The translations under genes and the position numbers were made by a program. From NCBI RefSeq assembly GCF_030864355.1, contig NC_083397.1:2480001-2544000 (forward strand): DNA of 64,000 bases, written 5' to 3'. Shown piece after piece: positions 45,939-58,619 of this stretch (position 1 is its first letter; every line of letters starts with the position of its first letter). Source of the stretch: Cutaneotrichosporon cavernicola (lineage: Eukaryota > Basidiomycota > Tremellomycetes > Trichosporonales > Trichosporonaceae). The notes under the pieces are model-generated. The model was not told where the DNA came from. It ran no database searches and worked only from the letters and a program-made list of their open reading frames with translations.

Positions 45939-46474
45939 AATCCACCTAACAACGTGGTCTGCAGGACCCTCGGGACATTGTTACCCATCGGAAGTGCCAT
46001 ATAGTCGACGCAAGATACTAGACGACCCAACATTACTTACCTACTTTGTAGACCTGGAACCATTACCATCAGAATCTACTATATAGCCCCATCACCATCA
46101 CTACGCATTTATGGACCATCTACTCGTGACGGCAAGAGAGCTGCCTTTTGACAAGTGCGACCCAACTTGGTTTGTCTTGAACCAAGTGGATCAGTGGACC
46201 AAATAAGTCGTGTTTACACTTTGAAAGCGCGTCGAAACATCAAACCAACCGTAAAGGCGTTACATTTCTCAAAAGTCACACGTACTACTATTATTGCTAC
46301 CCACAAAGACCAATACGCACTACACGTCGCGCGTATCGCTCTCAATCTCTCTATATCACTCTATCACCATATCGTACATATCACCATATCCTACAACATC
46401 TTTCTTCTTCCTTCCTCACTTCAAACACGATTCACGACATTATCTACACTCTCCAACTCCCATCTCCACCTCCC

Positions 46475-46522
46475 ACTCCCTCACTCCCTCACTCCCTCAC
46501 TCCCTCACTCCCTCACTCCCTC
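46475..46522. repeat. 8-bp tandem repeat (ACTCCCTC x6)
   Basis: Six perfect copies about 110 bp upstream of the TBC-gene ATG, probably inside the pyrimidine-rich 5' UTR. Confidence 0.9.
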
Positions 46523-46633
46523 TCCCTGTTCTCGTAACCTACTTCCCTGCATACGTACTTCTCAAACTGGCACACGCTCCTTTCACTTCAACTTGATTCA
46601 CTCACCGCCTTCATCTCCGCACAGGCCGGCACC

Positions 46634-49600
46634 ATGCGTCGTCTCGACCCCAGAGTCATAGACGATATGCTGGCCCTCGCGGCCCGCGGTGGACTAGGTC
46701 AAGCAACTGCGTACGTCCTACTTTCGAGTCTTGCCGGCTTGCTCACCTACAGACTCGATGACTGCATCGCCGAGGGACCAGACCAGCTCATGTACATCCA
46801 AGGAGACACTTTGATTCTCCTCAAGGACGACGGCGACGAGTTCCTTGCCTGCTGTGAGGGCGAGGTCGGGTGGGTCAAGCGCCAGAATGTCCTGCTTGAC
46901 GCCCTAGCCTCTGGGAGCGCCCCCAGCTCGCCAGAGTGCATCGCGGCACCTTCCCTGCTCGCCGAGTACGACGTCCATATCGGCGATGACAGTAGCACCG
47001 AGGACGAAGGAGGCGGCAATCCCGTCATCCACTCTGCAACATGGGACATTATGGGCGACAGCTCTGGTGCAGAGGACACGGATACTTCAGCGGCGGGCAA
47101 CGGTGTGCGCCCAGGCAGCGAGACACCACGACGCTACAGCCCAACCGCCAGCTCCAGTAGCCACTCGTCGCAACAGCATCGTACGGGCTCAGCCCCCCTG
47201 CGTCCCAGACGCTCCAGTGGTCGACCACCTGCCGCTGTTGTTACGCCGTCTCCTCTGCAACCCACCCCACCCGTGACTAACTCGGGCACATGTCCGAAGG
47301 CTTCCTCGACAAACCCGAGCACGGGGTCGCGGCCCATGGGAAGGCTCGGTTTAGGCGAGTTTACTCAACATCATCACCTGGAATCTGGGCACGACAGTGA
47401 GCCATGCGTCTCCACGTATATGCTGACTCAAGCCACAGCCATCGACAACTTCACACGCACTCCATCACATCCGTCAGGAGGCTTCTCACCCCTCGGTGGA
47501 CTCTCCGCCCTGACTGCGTATTCAGTCCCACAGGCTCGGTCCGCGCCATTGCATGAAGCGACGATGTGCTTTGGGGGCCCGAGCATCAGTGGCGTCACGC
47601 AAGGGAACGTGCGCAGGGTTAACCGCGTCGAGTACTCGACCTCGATCGCGCCGCAGCGACAGTCGCTCCTCGTCGAGGCGCAGAGATTCAGCGAATTGTT
47701 GAGAAATAGCGAAGCGTCGCAGTATAGCGGGCTGTCGCACCTCAGCGAGGTCGGGACGGTGGGGACTCTCGACGAAGAGTCCGAGTACAGCGAAGCGGAG
47801 ACGGACCGTGCCATTGCCGCACCTTCCCCGACTCCTTCTGCAGGAGACATCGCGCCCGCTCGCCCGCCTCGACGCCGCCCCGTCGCCCTGGATCTCGACA
47901 ACGGCGACTCGATGGGTGACGACTCGGACTGCTCAACAGCCCGCATCGGCGAGTCCCCCATTCCTCAGACGCCAATGTCCATGGCAACGTTTGGGGGAGA
48001 TGGTCTGCGATCGCGAGAACTGCTGCTGTCTCCGGACCACTTCTCACGAGGAGATGGCAACTCTGAAAATAGAATGTCCGAGTTCAGCAATGCTGACTTG
48101 GCTGACGATGAGGGAGAGTCTGCGGTTGAAGCTCTGTTGTCGCCCCCCGCCGAGTCTGAAGGCCAGATGCCGCAAGTGCAGATGCCATCGTTCTTTTCGA
48201 GCAGCCGGCGGGTCTCAGAGCTGGACCGCGACGATGTTTCCGATGACGGCACGATAGGCTTAGCCTACAACGAGTCGCCAAGATCATCGCTGGAGTCGCT
48301 CAGCCGCAGTTCCGCGACCTGCTCCACTACCAAACGTCGCATATCGCCCGACGTCTCAATCTCGGACGAGACCCTTCTTGACACGCCCCAGAGCTTGCCT
48401 GCGTCCAAGTTTCATCCGTCCATCCAGGGGCGATCGTTTGGCAGTGGATCATCCCATGACGGCTCAACCAACGGTCTTGCACCGCCTCTTGTCATTGACG
48501 ACAAACCTCGAATCGATCACTTAAGCGCGGGTCGGGGTCTGTCCCCACCCGATGCCCTCTCGCCATCCGAGATACCATCCGGGTCACCCATGTCGCCAGT
48601 TCATGACTCACCGACCTCGTTCGACTCGAGATGGTCGGTGGAATCTCGAGCGGCTGCCAAGAACGCGGCGCGCAGCGGGTTTTATGCCTTGGGCCATCAC
48701 CCACAGTTCATTGACGAGCAACGCAAGCCGGCGAGAGATGTCTCAGCCGCCGCCATTATGTCCCAAGTCAGCATCGCCCCTTCCACGCTCAGCACCATGC
48801 CTGAACCTAGCACGTCACCCCAACGTTCCGGCGACGCGCGAGACGCGTGGGCGAACACCATGCCTCCTCCCGTTGCCCGCCTCCTCCCTACGACGATAGG
48901 CCCAGACTCGGGCCCAACGTGGCAGCCGCGCGCTTTGGGATCTCTGGACTCTAAAATGAGGCCGCCTGCGACTTCCGCGCTTGACCCCAGTCCCAAGATT
49001 GGAACTCAGTCCATACAGAACTCCACTACACCCGAGATCATGTCCAAACCTCCGACCGAGATGCCAACTTCGCAGCAGAGTCCTTCGGACGCCTCGATGT
49101 CGCCGCGCTCGGAGGCGCAGCGTCGTCAAGGCATGACGCTCGTCGGCCGGATGGAGAGTGATCTCTCGCACTCAAGGTACCCGGTACCAATCACTTTCCG
49201 CTACGGCGACGACAGTCCGCAGCACTCGAGCCCAGGGTCGCAGGCTGGGCCGATGTCCCCACCCCAGAACCAGCGCTACAACTCGCCTAGGCCTGCTCCA
49301 CCCACCCCATCGACGCATGGGTACTCGCCATCCCCACCCTATAGGAAATCCTCTCTCGGTTCCAACGGTCACGATGCAGCCGTTACTCGGTCCGACTCCG
49401 GCCACAGACCGTCTATCGACAGCTCACGTCGGCCTACTCCTGATGGCAGGCAACATGCGCCCTCCGAGAGCAGCCACGGGCATCAGGCGACGCCATCACC
49501 TCTCAGTGGACCACCCGTTAACTGTTTGGGCCAGATTGACATGCCGACTCGACCGTCTCCACTGGTTGAGAACGGACTGTACGGGATACCGTCATCCGAG

Positions 49601-51805
49601 AGCTCGTGCAACAGCACACCGTCGCGCGAGGATCTGCGTCGCATTGTCTCCCCGCCCATGAGCAACAACCGCAGTGTAAGCGACGATCATCACATACAGG
49701 CGTTCCAGGGATCATTCAAGCCCATTCTGCCCTCCGCCGCTGCACGAGTTACAAATTCCCCGCAGACAATGGTCGATTTTTTGAGCAATGGCCCTAATGA
49801 GACACCCAAGGCCTCCCGCTTCCAATTTTCAGACGAGTCGGGCATGGTGACACCACCAAGTAGGCGCACAGACTCTCCTCATGTAATGAACCCGGCGTTC
49901 CCCCGAGGAGTTGCACCAGCGACACCCAACTCGTTTGAGAGCGCCCACACGTCGTCTTCCAACTCTTCGCTACCACGGCCGCCACATGCCCCTACACATC
50001 GTGCGCGGTCGAGATCGTTCTCGGCTGCTATCGCCAAGTCGTTTGGGCGTAAACCGTCGCTTGACCTGCCACCACCCATGCCGGCCGTGTCTGGCGGGAG
50101 GAAGCCGTCTCTCGATTTTGGTCCGCGCAAGCCATCTGTTACTATCGGGCGCAAGCCGTCTCTGGAGCTTGCACCCCGCTTCGCGGCGGTTACGGGTGGA
50201 CGCAAGCGATCGCTTGACTTCGGGCCGCGCCAAGCCTTTGTGACCGCCGGGTCTTCTGCGTCGTCCAGTCCCAACCCAGGCAACATGCCTGAGTACGTCC
50301 GCGCGGACACTGGTCAGTCGGACAATTCGATGCTCGGGGTCGGCCAGTGGAAGTCGTCGTCAAGGTTGTCTGCGAATTCGACAAAGGCCGTCCACCACAT
50401 GAAGCTCGGCGAGTCTGTTCATCACATGTCGCTTGAAGATCCTCCTGCACCCCCAGACGATCTTCGCCGGAACCCGTCACTTCAGCTCGAGAGGTCTGCA
50501 CCTCTGTTCCACCAACCGTCGCAGCCCTTCGTAAACCACCAGAGGTCTGCTTCTGGATCAGGCTCCTGGGGTCGAGCGCGGCCGTTTGCCACGACCGGTA
50601 TCTCCTCCAAAGACTATGCCGACCCTACGGTTAAGACGGACGGTATGGAGTTTGAAATCCTGCAGCCGCGCAAGGCGGCCGCCCCAGTTGTCAAACTGAA
50701 CCTTGACGCGAGCGACCTCGGCTTGCTCCCGCCAGAGGAGCTGGCACGGGATGGTTTAGAACCAGTGGTTCCCGACACGCCGCCAGAGACGGACGAGTGG
50801 GGCTTTCTCCGCGACCGGAGCCCGACGCCCGCGATCTTTCAGTCGCGCAAGACGGCAGGCGGCATCCGCGCTCTTGAGCAAAAGTGGCGGACGACCATTT
50901 CGACACCGCTCTCGCGCGGGGCAGATATCCCCAAGAAGGTTAAACGTACAATCATCGACCAGGGCGTTCCTGCCAGTCTGCGCGGGCGGACATGGGGTTG
51001 GCTGATGTCCAACGGTACCTCTGGGCGTGTACCGGGCCTGTTCCAGCGCTTAGTCTCAAACGAGCCCAGTCCGTACGACGCGCAAATCGACCAGGATGTT
51101 CCAAAGGCTTACGCAGACCACTCGGTGTTCTTCCGCCAGGGGTCCCCCGGGCAGCAGGACCTCCGCACCCTCTTGCGCGCGTTCTTACACTTTATGCCCA
51201 ATGGTTATCGCTCCGAGCTAGCGTTAATCGCTGGAGCCCTCCTCATCCATGCCGTGATCGAGGACGCTTTCTGGCTCATGGCTGGACTTTTCAACAGCGT
51301 TCTGAAGACGTACTATGTCAAGGACCGCCTCGCCTTCCGCGTGGATCTTCACGTCTTTGGCGGAATTCTTCAGGGCACGGATCCGCAGCTGGCGCGTCTT
51401 TTTGCAGATGTTGGCGTGTCTCGTGAGTAGCGAGCTTCGGTGTCTTGAAACTCTAGCTGACAGACAGCGCAAGACTACCTACCCCGCTGGTGGATGGGCA
51501 TGTTCATCCGTTCAATCCCGTGGCCCACCGTGCTGCGCTTTTTCGACGCCATCATATCCGAAGGCCCGCGATACATCTTCATTGCCTCGCTCGCTGTTCT
51601 CACACTGAGTCGTGACCGTCTTCTCCGCCTCCCGCGGACAAAAGATGCCGTGCTGGGCTACCTCCATCGGCTACCGCAGGACAACTTATTGCTGCCTGAC
51701 ACGTTTATTCGCGCGTGTGACGCAGTCAAGCTATCTGACGCCGACTTGAAGAAGCTGCGGACGAGCGTCAAGGCGTCGCTGAGCGTGAATTCTGGCCGGC
51801 GGTAA
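46634..51805 (+). CDS. SH3 and TBC (RabGAP-like) domain protein with degenerate catalytic motifs
   Basis: Large protein of 1708 residues from two exons (46634-51422 and 51468-51805; 45-nt intron). An SH3 domain lies near the N-terminus (YRLDDCIAEGPDQLMYIQGD, then GEVGWVKRQNV). About 1200 residues of Ser/Pro-rich, presumably disordered sequence follow, including a repeated GRKPSLD/GRKRSLDFGPR motif between about 50040 and 50240. The C-terminal TBC domain shows VPASLRGRTWGWLMS, YRSELALIAGALLIH, AFWLMAGLFNSVLKTYY, VSPQDYLPRWWMGMFIRSIPW and RFFDAIISEGPRYIFIAS. The arginine finger of the IxxDxxR motif reads IDQDVPK and the glutamine finger of YxQ reads YRS, so both catalytic residues are missing. 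It may act as a scaffold or effector rather than a GAP. It is transcribed behind a 3.2-kb non-coding region with a C/T-rich leader. Confidence 0.85.
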
Positions 51806-52384
51806 CCGCGCCATAGCCGCGTGGAACTGGGTTCCAGCCATGATTTTTTGTGTGGCTTGTATTACCATGATTGTCTTGCACATTGCGCATTTTTTAGCAT
51901 AGGATCGATAATGCATCTGCGCCAATTTGGTGTACGCTATGTATATTTCTTGCATTGCAGATATTGAAATGTTGGTCGAGTCGACAGTCTCAATTTGGGC
52001 AACTGGGGTATATGGGGTAGCTATGAGTAGTAATGAGTGGCTATTAGTAGTAACGAGTAATAATGACAGAGGAGAAAGTGGAACACACGTGCGTCAAGTT
52101 TGCCTTTGGTTCCTAATACGTTCCTAAGTTTCCTGAGTGACATGGGTTGGATCCAGGCCAAAGCCAAATCTATATTTGTTTCACTTTGCTTTGCTTTTCA
52201 ATCTCTACTTGATTCTTAAACAACATCCAACAAGACCATTCTGCTCTCAAACTCGCAGTCGACCTTCGTTTTTCTCTCTCCTCTCACCCACCTCTCCTTC
52301 GGCTTCGCCTCACGTTCGCGTCAAGTTCGATGTGAGCTGCGCGTCCAAATGATCGCACCTGCCACCAGCCAAAGGCCGTAAACT
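51806..52384. other. Intergenic region between TBC and CorA genes
   Basis: About 580 bp, AT-rich on the left with TAGTAATGAGT-like repeats near 52020-52070, then C/T-rich towards the next ATG. No gene seen. Confidence 0.5.
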
Positions 52385-55300
52385 ATGGCCCCACCATCTC
52401 CCGCTGGCGCGCGCCGCATCTTCTCTCCCACTTTCACCTCCTCCCCACATAGCCTTGGCGGCGAGGACATCGAACTCCCCGAGCTCGACATCAACGAGGA
52501 TGAGGGCGCGGGCGAACCGGCCGCCCGGTCGCCCCATTTCGCGCCCCTTCCTGGTGGCACTCGCGTTGCTCCCTCCACCCCTGCGCGCCCCTCTGCAATC
52601 CAACCAGCAGGCAGCAGCGCGGCCCTTACTCACACGTGCAACTCACCTCTAAACCCAAACCCGACACTCACATCCACGGCGCCCAGCACCGCTGCTTCCG
52701 CAGCGCCGCCGACTCCTATCCTCGCGCATACGCCTGGACCCAAACCAGACTCTGACCGCCCCGAGTTCGCCGAGCTCCTCACTCCAGCACAACTACGGAG
52801 GCGCCGTCGCCCTCATGCAACCCTTGCGCCCGACGCACCAGCAGGCCTTGGCACGCTGGCGGGGCAGCCGCTGCTAGCTGGCTCCAGCCGCCTGGGGTGG
52901 ACTACGGACGACGGCGACTTGTACCGTGGCGCGACTGCGGATCCCACGCCAGAGCCAGCGAAAGCAGTGTCGAACGACGACGCCGTCACAGTCAGCACCG
53001 GGAGCAGCTCTAGCTCGTCGTGGTCGTGGGGGAGCGGCGGTGTGGCGGGTGCTACTAGGGCGGTTGTACATCGTATCGGTGGGGCGATTGGTGTGAGGCG
53101 CGGCAGCATGTCCACTGTGGACACAGGGTATGCGAGCTCGGCGAGTTCGAGCAGCTCCGACGGCGCAGCGACGAGAGTAATTGGCCGCCTTGGAAGGGCG
53201 CTCACGCGCACCGTGTCCCGCGGTACCATGGACAGCACTGAGGAGCGTCCACGGCGCGTGTACGTACCGCTTCGGCGCGAGTTTACGCTTCTCCTTCCCG
53301 ACGAGAACTGGACGCCAGGCGAGGCGACGCCATTGCCGACACCCCCTTTGGAAGGGACCACTCCGGCGTCAACGCCCACTCGCGTCATCACGACACCTGT
53401 TCTCCAGCCAATCCTCGAGGAGGTGCGCAAGGCGCGTGCGGCGGCGGGCATCACCTCTGACCTCGTGCTCCGTCAGTCGCAGTCGCGGAGGAGGGACGTG
53501 GCGATGCGCCGGGCCGGGTCTGCGCCGGGCCGTCAGCGCCAGCCGCGCGCATTCACAGCGCCACCGCCCCGGAGGCCGGTCGTCCCGCCCACCGTGTCCC
53601 GGCTTGAGGCACTAAGGGGCACGCCGAGCATCCCTGCACCCGTGCGTCCCAAATCGGCCTCCGACTTACTGGGGATGGTCGGCACGCGATCCGATAGCAC
53701 CACGAGCCTGCGCGGCCTTGTCGAGGAGTCCGAGACGAAAACTTCGTCGCCTCGGAGGAGCATCGACACGTTCGACAAGCCGTTCGACAAGCCGCGCGCA
53801 GCGTGGTGGCTCGACGTGTCCTGCCCTACGTGGAAGGACCTGCGCGACATCGGCGAGCTCCTCTCCCTCCATCCTCTGACATTGGAGGACGTATTGCACC
53901 AGGACCCGCGCGAGAAGCTTGACACATTCGACGCGCTGGGATACTACTTTGTCGTTGTACGTGCGCTCGACGAGCAATATTTCAAGTACACGCCCGGTGG
54001 TGCCGATGCGCCGCCGGGTGCTGGGATTACCGCGCCTGGTGTGCACCCGGCGGAGGAGCCTGTCGAGAGGCAGCGCCGTGGATGGGGCTTTGGGCGGGCG
54101 ACGGGCCGCGCAGCGAGCAAGAGCGGCGAGAAGGTTGAGATTGTCGAGGACAATCCCGGAAAGGAGGGTCTCGAGGGTGTCGCGGTCGGCGGTATCAACC
54201 TCTACCTCGCAGTGTTTGCTGACGGGATCGTGAGCGTGAGTTTTCCCTGCGTCTGACTCACACTCACACCAGTTCCACTTTGGCGACGTCTCCAAGCACA
54301 TGACGCGCGTACGCAATCGCCTTCTATCTGTGCGCACCCATGAGCCCACGTCGGACTGGATCGCGCACGGGCTACTCGACTCGATTGTGGACGCGTTCTT
54401 CCCCCTAACCGGCTATGTCGACGGCGCCGTAGATGACATGGACGCGCTCAGTATCGACCCGACGCGCGACCCGCGCGACCACCACCACCGAGCATTCACC
54501 ATCGACGACGAATCGCCCTCTGACGCGCCGTACGCCGACCATGTTGAGGACTTGGTTGACGGGCACATGGACACGGAGTGGATCGCAATGGATGACAAGG
54601 AGTTCATGGACCGTCGCAAGAGCCGGCGCGAGAAGGTAACCAAGCGGATGAATCGTGTTCAATTACACGCAAAGAAGTCGGCCGTCAACCGGTGGGTCAA
54701 GAAGGCTTTTGTACGCGCGTTTGCCCCCTCGCGCTTCGACGCGACAACTGCGACCTCGCCTTTCGCCCACGTGTTGCTTTACATCAAGCTCTTCCTCCTG
54801 CCTATCACCGACGCGAGGCCGACACAGTACATGACTGCTGCACCAGAGTTGTTTGACCGCACGACCGTGCTGAACAGCATGAACAACCTGCGCCGTCTGG
54901 TAACGGGTTTATCGCGCCTGCTGGGCGGGAAACACATGGTCGTCGCGAGCCTGCTCAAGCGTGTCGAGTCACACACGGGCGGGACTAGCGACGTTGGGGC
55001 GTACCTCTCCGACGTACACGACCACATCCTGCTGCTGCAAACGTCGCTCTATCACTACGAGTACATCCTCGCCAACTGTCAGCCGGCGTACATCTCGCAC
55101 CTGCATGTCTCAGGGAGCACGTCGCGCGGCAACATCTCGACCCTCGTACTCGCGCTGTCGGTGGTCACGATCGGGACCCTACCTATGCAGTTTGTCACCG
55201 GTACGTCGCTAACGCAACGACCAGCTGGTGGGCCTTGCAAAGCTAACCGCAGGCATGTTCAGTATGAACGTCTATGTGCCGCACAACCTGCATCCTGCCG

Positions 55301-55494
55301 ACAAGATTGAGCTCGACTTGCCTGGGCCATTAAGGCTCAACCTCTTCGGGATCGTCGTCGCCATTGTGGTTGTGGTCGCTTGCTGCCTGGTGCTCATGAT
55401 CCGGTGGTGGCGGTGGAAGGCGCGACAGAAGTGGAGCCGGCGGCGAGGGTTCGAGGTGCCGAACGCGTGGAACGGCTTCTGGGGTTGGGAGTAG
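52385..55494 (+). CDS. CorA/Alr/Mnr2-type divalent metal transporter
   Basis: Predicted Mg2+ (or related metal) channel of the CorA superfamily. Three exons (52385-54235, 54273-55200, 55253-55494) give 1006 residues. About 450 N-terminal residues are disordered and Ser/Pro/Arg-rich. The CorA core begins PTWKDLRDIGELLSLHPLTL-EDV, continues LGYYFVVVRALDEQYF and GINLYLAVFADGIVS-FHFGD, with acidic/His inserts (DHHHRAF), and ends in two helices: TLVLALSVVTIGTLPMQFVT and LFGIVVAIVVVVACCLVLMI. The signature loop between them reads GMFSMNVYVP where the family has (Y/F)GMN. The C-terminus is basic then aromatic (WNGFWGWE). Vacuolar Mnr2 and plasma-membrane Alr1 are equally possible. Confidence 0.87.
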
Positions 55495-55752
55495 TCCGAG
55501 GCGAGCCGCGTGGTGTTTGGACAACTGTTAGAAATAGCCTACACTAGATCTTGGCCGCAAGGCGTAATAGCATGGCATGAAACGATACATCTCAACTTGT
55601 TGTAGAGGTCAAGTGTGGGTGGGTGGAGTGATGCAATTTGAGATGGTCAGTCAGCCCCGTCGTCAGGTACAATCCCTCGGCCCTCGGATAGCTCCGACGG
55701 TCTACAATGTCTTACTCCCGACTTTCATTTCGTCACTTCATCATCTATCAAC

Positions 55753-58568
55753 ATGACCCGCCCAGTAGACTGGGGGGCCGAAGAGCGCAAGCTCCAGCCC
55801 GTCTTCGGTGCGTATCCGCTGGCATGATGCCACAATGCAATGGTGCGACTGACACAAAGATGACATCCACGAAGGACGGATGAAGACGGCCCAGGCGGCG
55901 GTTGACAGATGGCTCAAGAAGCACCCCAAGTCGCAGGTTGCATTGGTAAGTTGGCTTGCGGCTGACGTATGCATGGTACACTTGCACTGTGATGGCTCGT
56001 GGAGGGATGCTTGCGAGATGATCACGAGAGTGCATCGCATTCCTTCCGGCATGCGTCCCCCTTCCTCCGATGACCCGCTGATACCAGGTCGCCCGCATGA
56101 TGCTCGCGGACGCGACGAGGCAGGGCCGCGCAGCCGTCCTCAAAGCCTACGAGGACGTGCAGACCACTGCTCCCCTCTCGCCACGCTCCATCTGGCGCGT
56201 CTCCACCGTCCTCCGGAGCATCCGGTGTCGTGCGTCCCTCCTCCGCTCTCACTGACGTCAGCCGAGATGGTCCTCGATCTATTTCAGGCGCTCGCTGAGG
56301 AACGCCCAGGCGTCCCAGACCTTGCGGACCAGGTCTTCTTCGAGGCAGCAGCAATGGGCAAGACGGACCTCATGGCGAGCACGTCGCGCAAGACGTTCAA
56401 CCTCCAGAAGATCCCGGCACGTGCCCGCCTCGCAGCGTATTCGGCATGGGCGGACGCAACCCCCAGCCCGACCGATGCTGAGCCCTTCCCCCGTGCGCCG
56501 GAGAAGGCGCTCCTTCCCGCGCAGCTCCTCATTCGCACTACCGGCGCGGAGGTGCCGACCGCTGAGACGTTGTGGCTGCGCCTACAGGTTGCGCTTGGTG
56601 CGGGCGATGGCGCTGAGGCGTGGCGCCTGGTCAAGGAGGAGGGCCGGAAGGGCGCGCTCAGCCGCCGTTGGTTCGGGATGGCGGCTGCACGCGAGCTCGC
56701 GATACGTAACGACAGCCCCACTGCTGAGGAGGTGTGGGCGGACGAGTTTGCGGCCATGGAAGAGCTCCTCGCTACCGACGGCGAGGCTCAGCACAACTAC
56801 GCGTTCTACCGCTACCTCATGGAGGCTGCGAAGGACGACGAGCGTCTCCAGAAGGCGGCCGCTCTGTTCCGTGACCTCGTCGTCAAGATCGGGGAGAAGG
56901 AGCGAGCTCCGATTCTCGCTGTCCTCGAGCTTGACTTGAAAGCGCCTATGCCCGAGGCCGAGTGGGAGGCGACCGTGCGCGACTACCTCGCCCGCTGGGG
57001 TGGCAAGTGGACCGCCCAATCAGACCTCACCGGCGTTGTGGGAACGCACGCAGCAGTGCTGAAGGGTATCATGAAGGAGGCGGCGTCACAGCCCCACAGC
57101 GACGAACGGAGCTTCGTCGCTCGCGCCGTTGCCGAGCTGTATCTCCTCTCCGTCGATCCGCCCACGCCGAGCATGGACGAGGTGCGCAGCCTCTGGGACC
57201 TGTACTCGGCTGGCCTGGCGTATGGCAAGAACCTCACGACCACGGACCCGCAACCCGCCGACCCTGTCGGCATGGCTGCTGTGTCGATGCTCGGCCGCCT
57301 TTGGCAAGCGAACCCTTCTGGTAAGCTGAGTTGTGTCGTGCAAGCTGACAGCAGACCAGGCACCACTGATACACGCCGCCGAGTGTCTCGAGGCCATGGT
57401 GGCCGCCTCGCACTCGTGCTATCACGCCCGCTTCACCCTGTGCCGTGTATACCGCCTCCTCGGCGCGCCGGCGCTGTACGCCCCGCACCTTAAGCAGCTG
57501 AGCCTCTCCGAGGTCCAGCTCGACAACCTCCTGCACGTTGTCTCGGAGCGCGGTTCGCTCGAGGCGCACGCGGCAGGCATCACATTGTGGGAGGAACTCG
57601 AGGGCCGAGCGACGGAGATGTACGGGCGCAGCGTGACTGACGTGAGCTAGTCGAACGATTACGGCTGACCCCAGCTGCCCAACTACATCAAGCAAGCGCT
57701 GCAGCACGAGACGTACTCGAAGGTACACGGGATGCGGGCGCTGATCCGCGCGCTGGAGCGCAGCATCGCCCAGCGCGTCCTCGAGATCGAAGAGCTGTCG
57801 CTTGCGCTTGCATCCGGCGGCCCGATCCTCGACTCGACCGTCGAGAGCCTCTCCGCCGCCATGCGCGATGAGGGTGAGCTACAAAGTCCTGCCAAGTTGA
57901 CACCAGCTCCGTTCGTCGATAACCGTAACTTTGAGCTCATGGCCGAGGGCTTCGTTGAAGGGTCAGCACCCCAGCCTACGATGGATGAGGCGACCGTGCG
58001 TGCGCTCGCGGCCGCGCTGCTTGGCGTGACGGCGTATCTTTCCGGTAGTGACGACGCGCCTACATTACCCGACCGCTCGGGATTGTCGGCGACAGACAAG
58101 GCGTTTGTGGACGGCGTCGAGGCCCTCCTCGCTGCGGCGAAGGTGGCCACACCCGCGTCCCCCCCATCGCCCACACCCGCCCCGGTACCAGCAGTGACGG
58201 GGATGTACGATGCGCCCATCGCGGCTATTCTAGCTGCACCAACCACCTGGGCGCGAGTGGACGCATATGCCTCCCTCGCCCGCCTGGTTGGCGCCGCACG
58301 CGCAGTCGAGAAGCGCGTCACGGAGCTCGCGGGTCCCGCGAAAAAGGGCAAGAAGCGGCCCGTGGGCCTGGTGCAGCTTGGTGTAGGGTTACGCACTGCT
58401 CGTGAGGCGGTGCCCAAGCGCCTAGCAGAGGTCAACGCCCTCATGGACAGGGACGTGTCTTGGCCCACGGGCGGACTGGTGGATGCGGAGATCTCCCACG
58501 AGCTTGGCAACAAGGTCCGTGAGGCTCGGGCCGGCGTGCGCGCAGGCCTGTCGCGCTTCATCAAGTAG
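55753..58568 (+). CDS. MDM20: NatB auxiliary subunit MDM20/NAA25
   Basis: Ribosome-anchoring TPR-like subunit of the N-terminal acetyltransferase NatB, partner of Nat3/Naa20. About seven exons. Exon 1 reads MTRPVDWGAEERKLQPVF and the 5' splice continues DDIHEGRMKTAQAAVDRWLKKHP, the usual first helical repeat. A long helical exon follows (LDLFQALAEERPGVPDLADQ, EELLATDGEAQHNYAFYRYL, AVAELYLLSVDP). The family core is seen in CYHARFTLCRVYRLLGAP, LKQLSLSEVQLDNLLHVVSE and, after an intron, APFVDNRNFELMAEG. The C-terminal part is Ala-rich helical and ends RAGLSRFIK. The assignment rests on the order of these segments and on length, as overall identity in this family is low. Confidence 0.85.
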
Positions 58569-58619
58569 AGCTAGACATAGATGTGATGTGCATATGATAC
58601 AGTTATAGGAGACCTGCTG

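Larger units (their letters stand above)
43417..46633. other. Long non-coding region with repeats
   Basis: About 3.2 kb without a recognisable gene. Homopolymers (15 G, 14 A), a 12-bp tandem repeat, a short inverted repeat and an AT-richer second half are present. Small open frames (for example around 43780-44250 and 45200-45440) match no family I know. The final 200 bp form a C/T-rich leader for the TBC gene. Confidence 0.5.
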
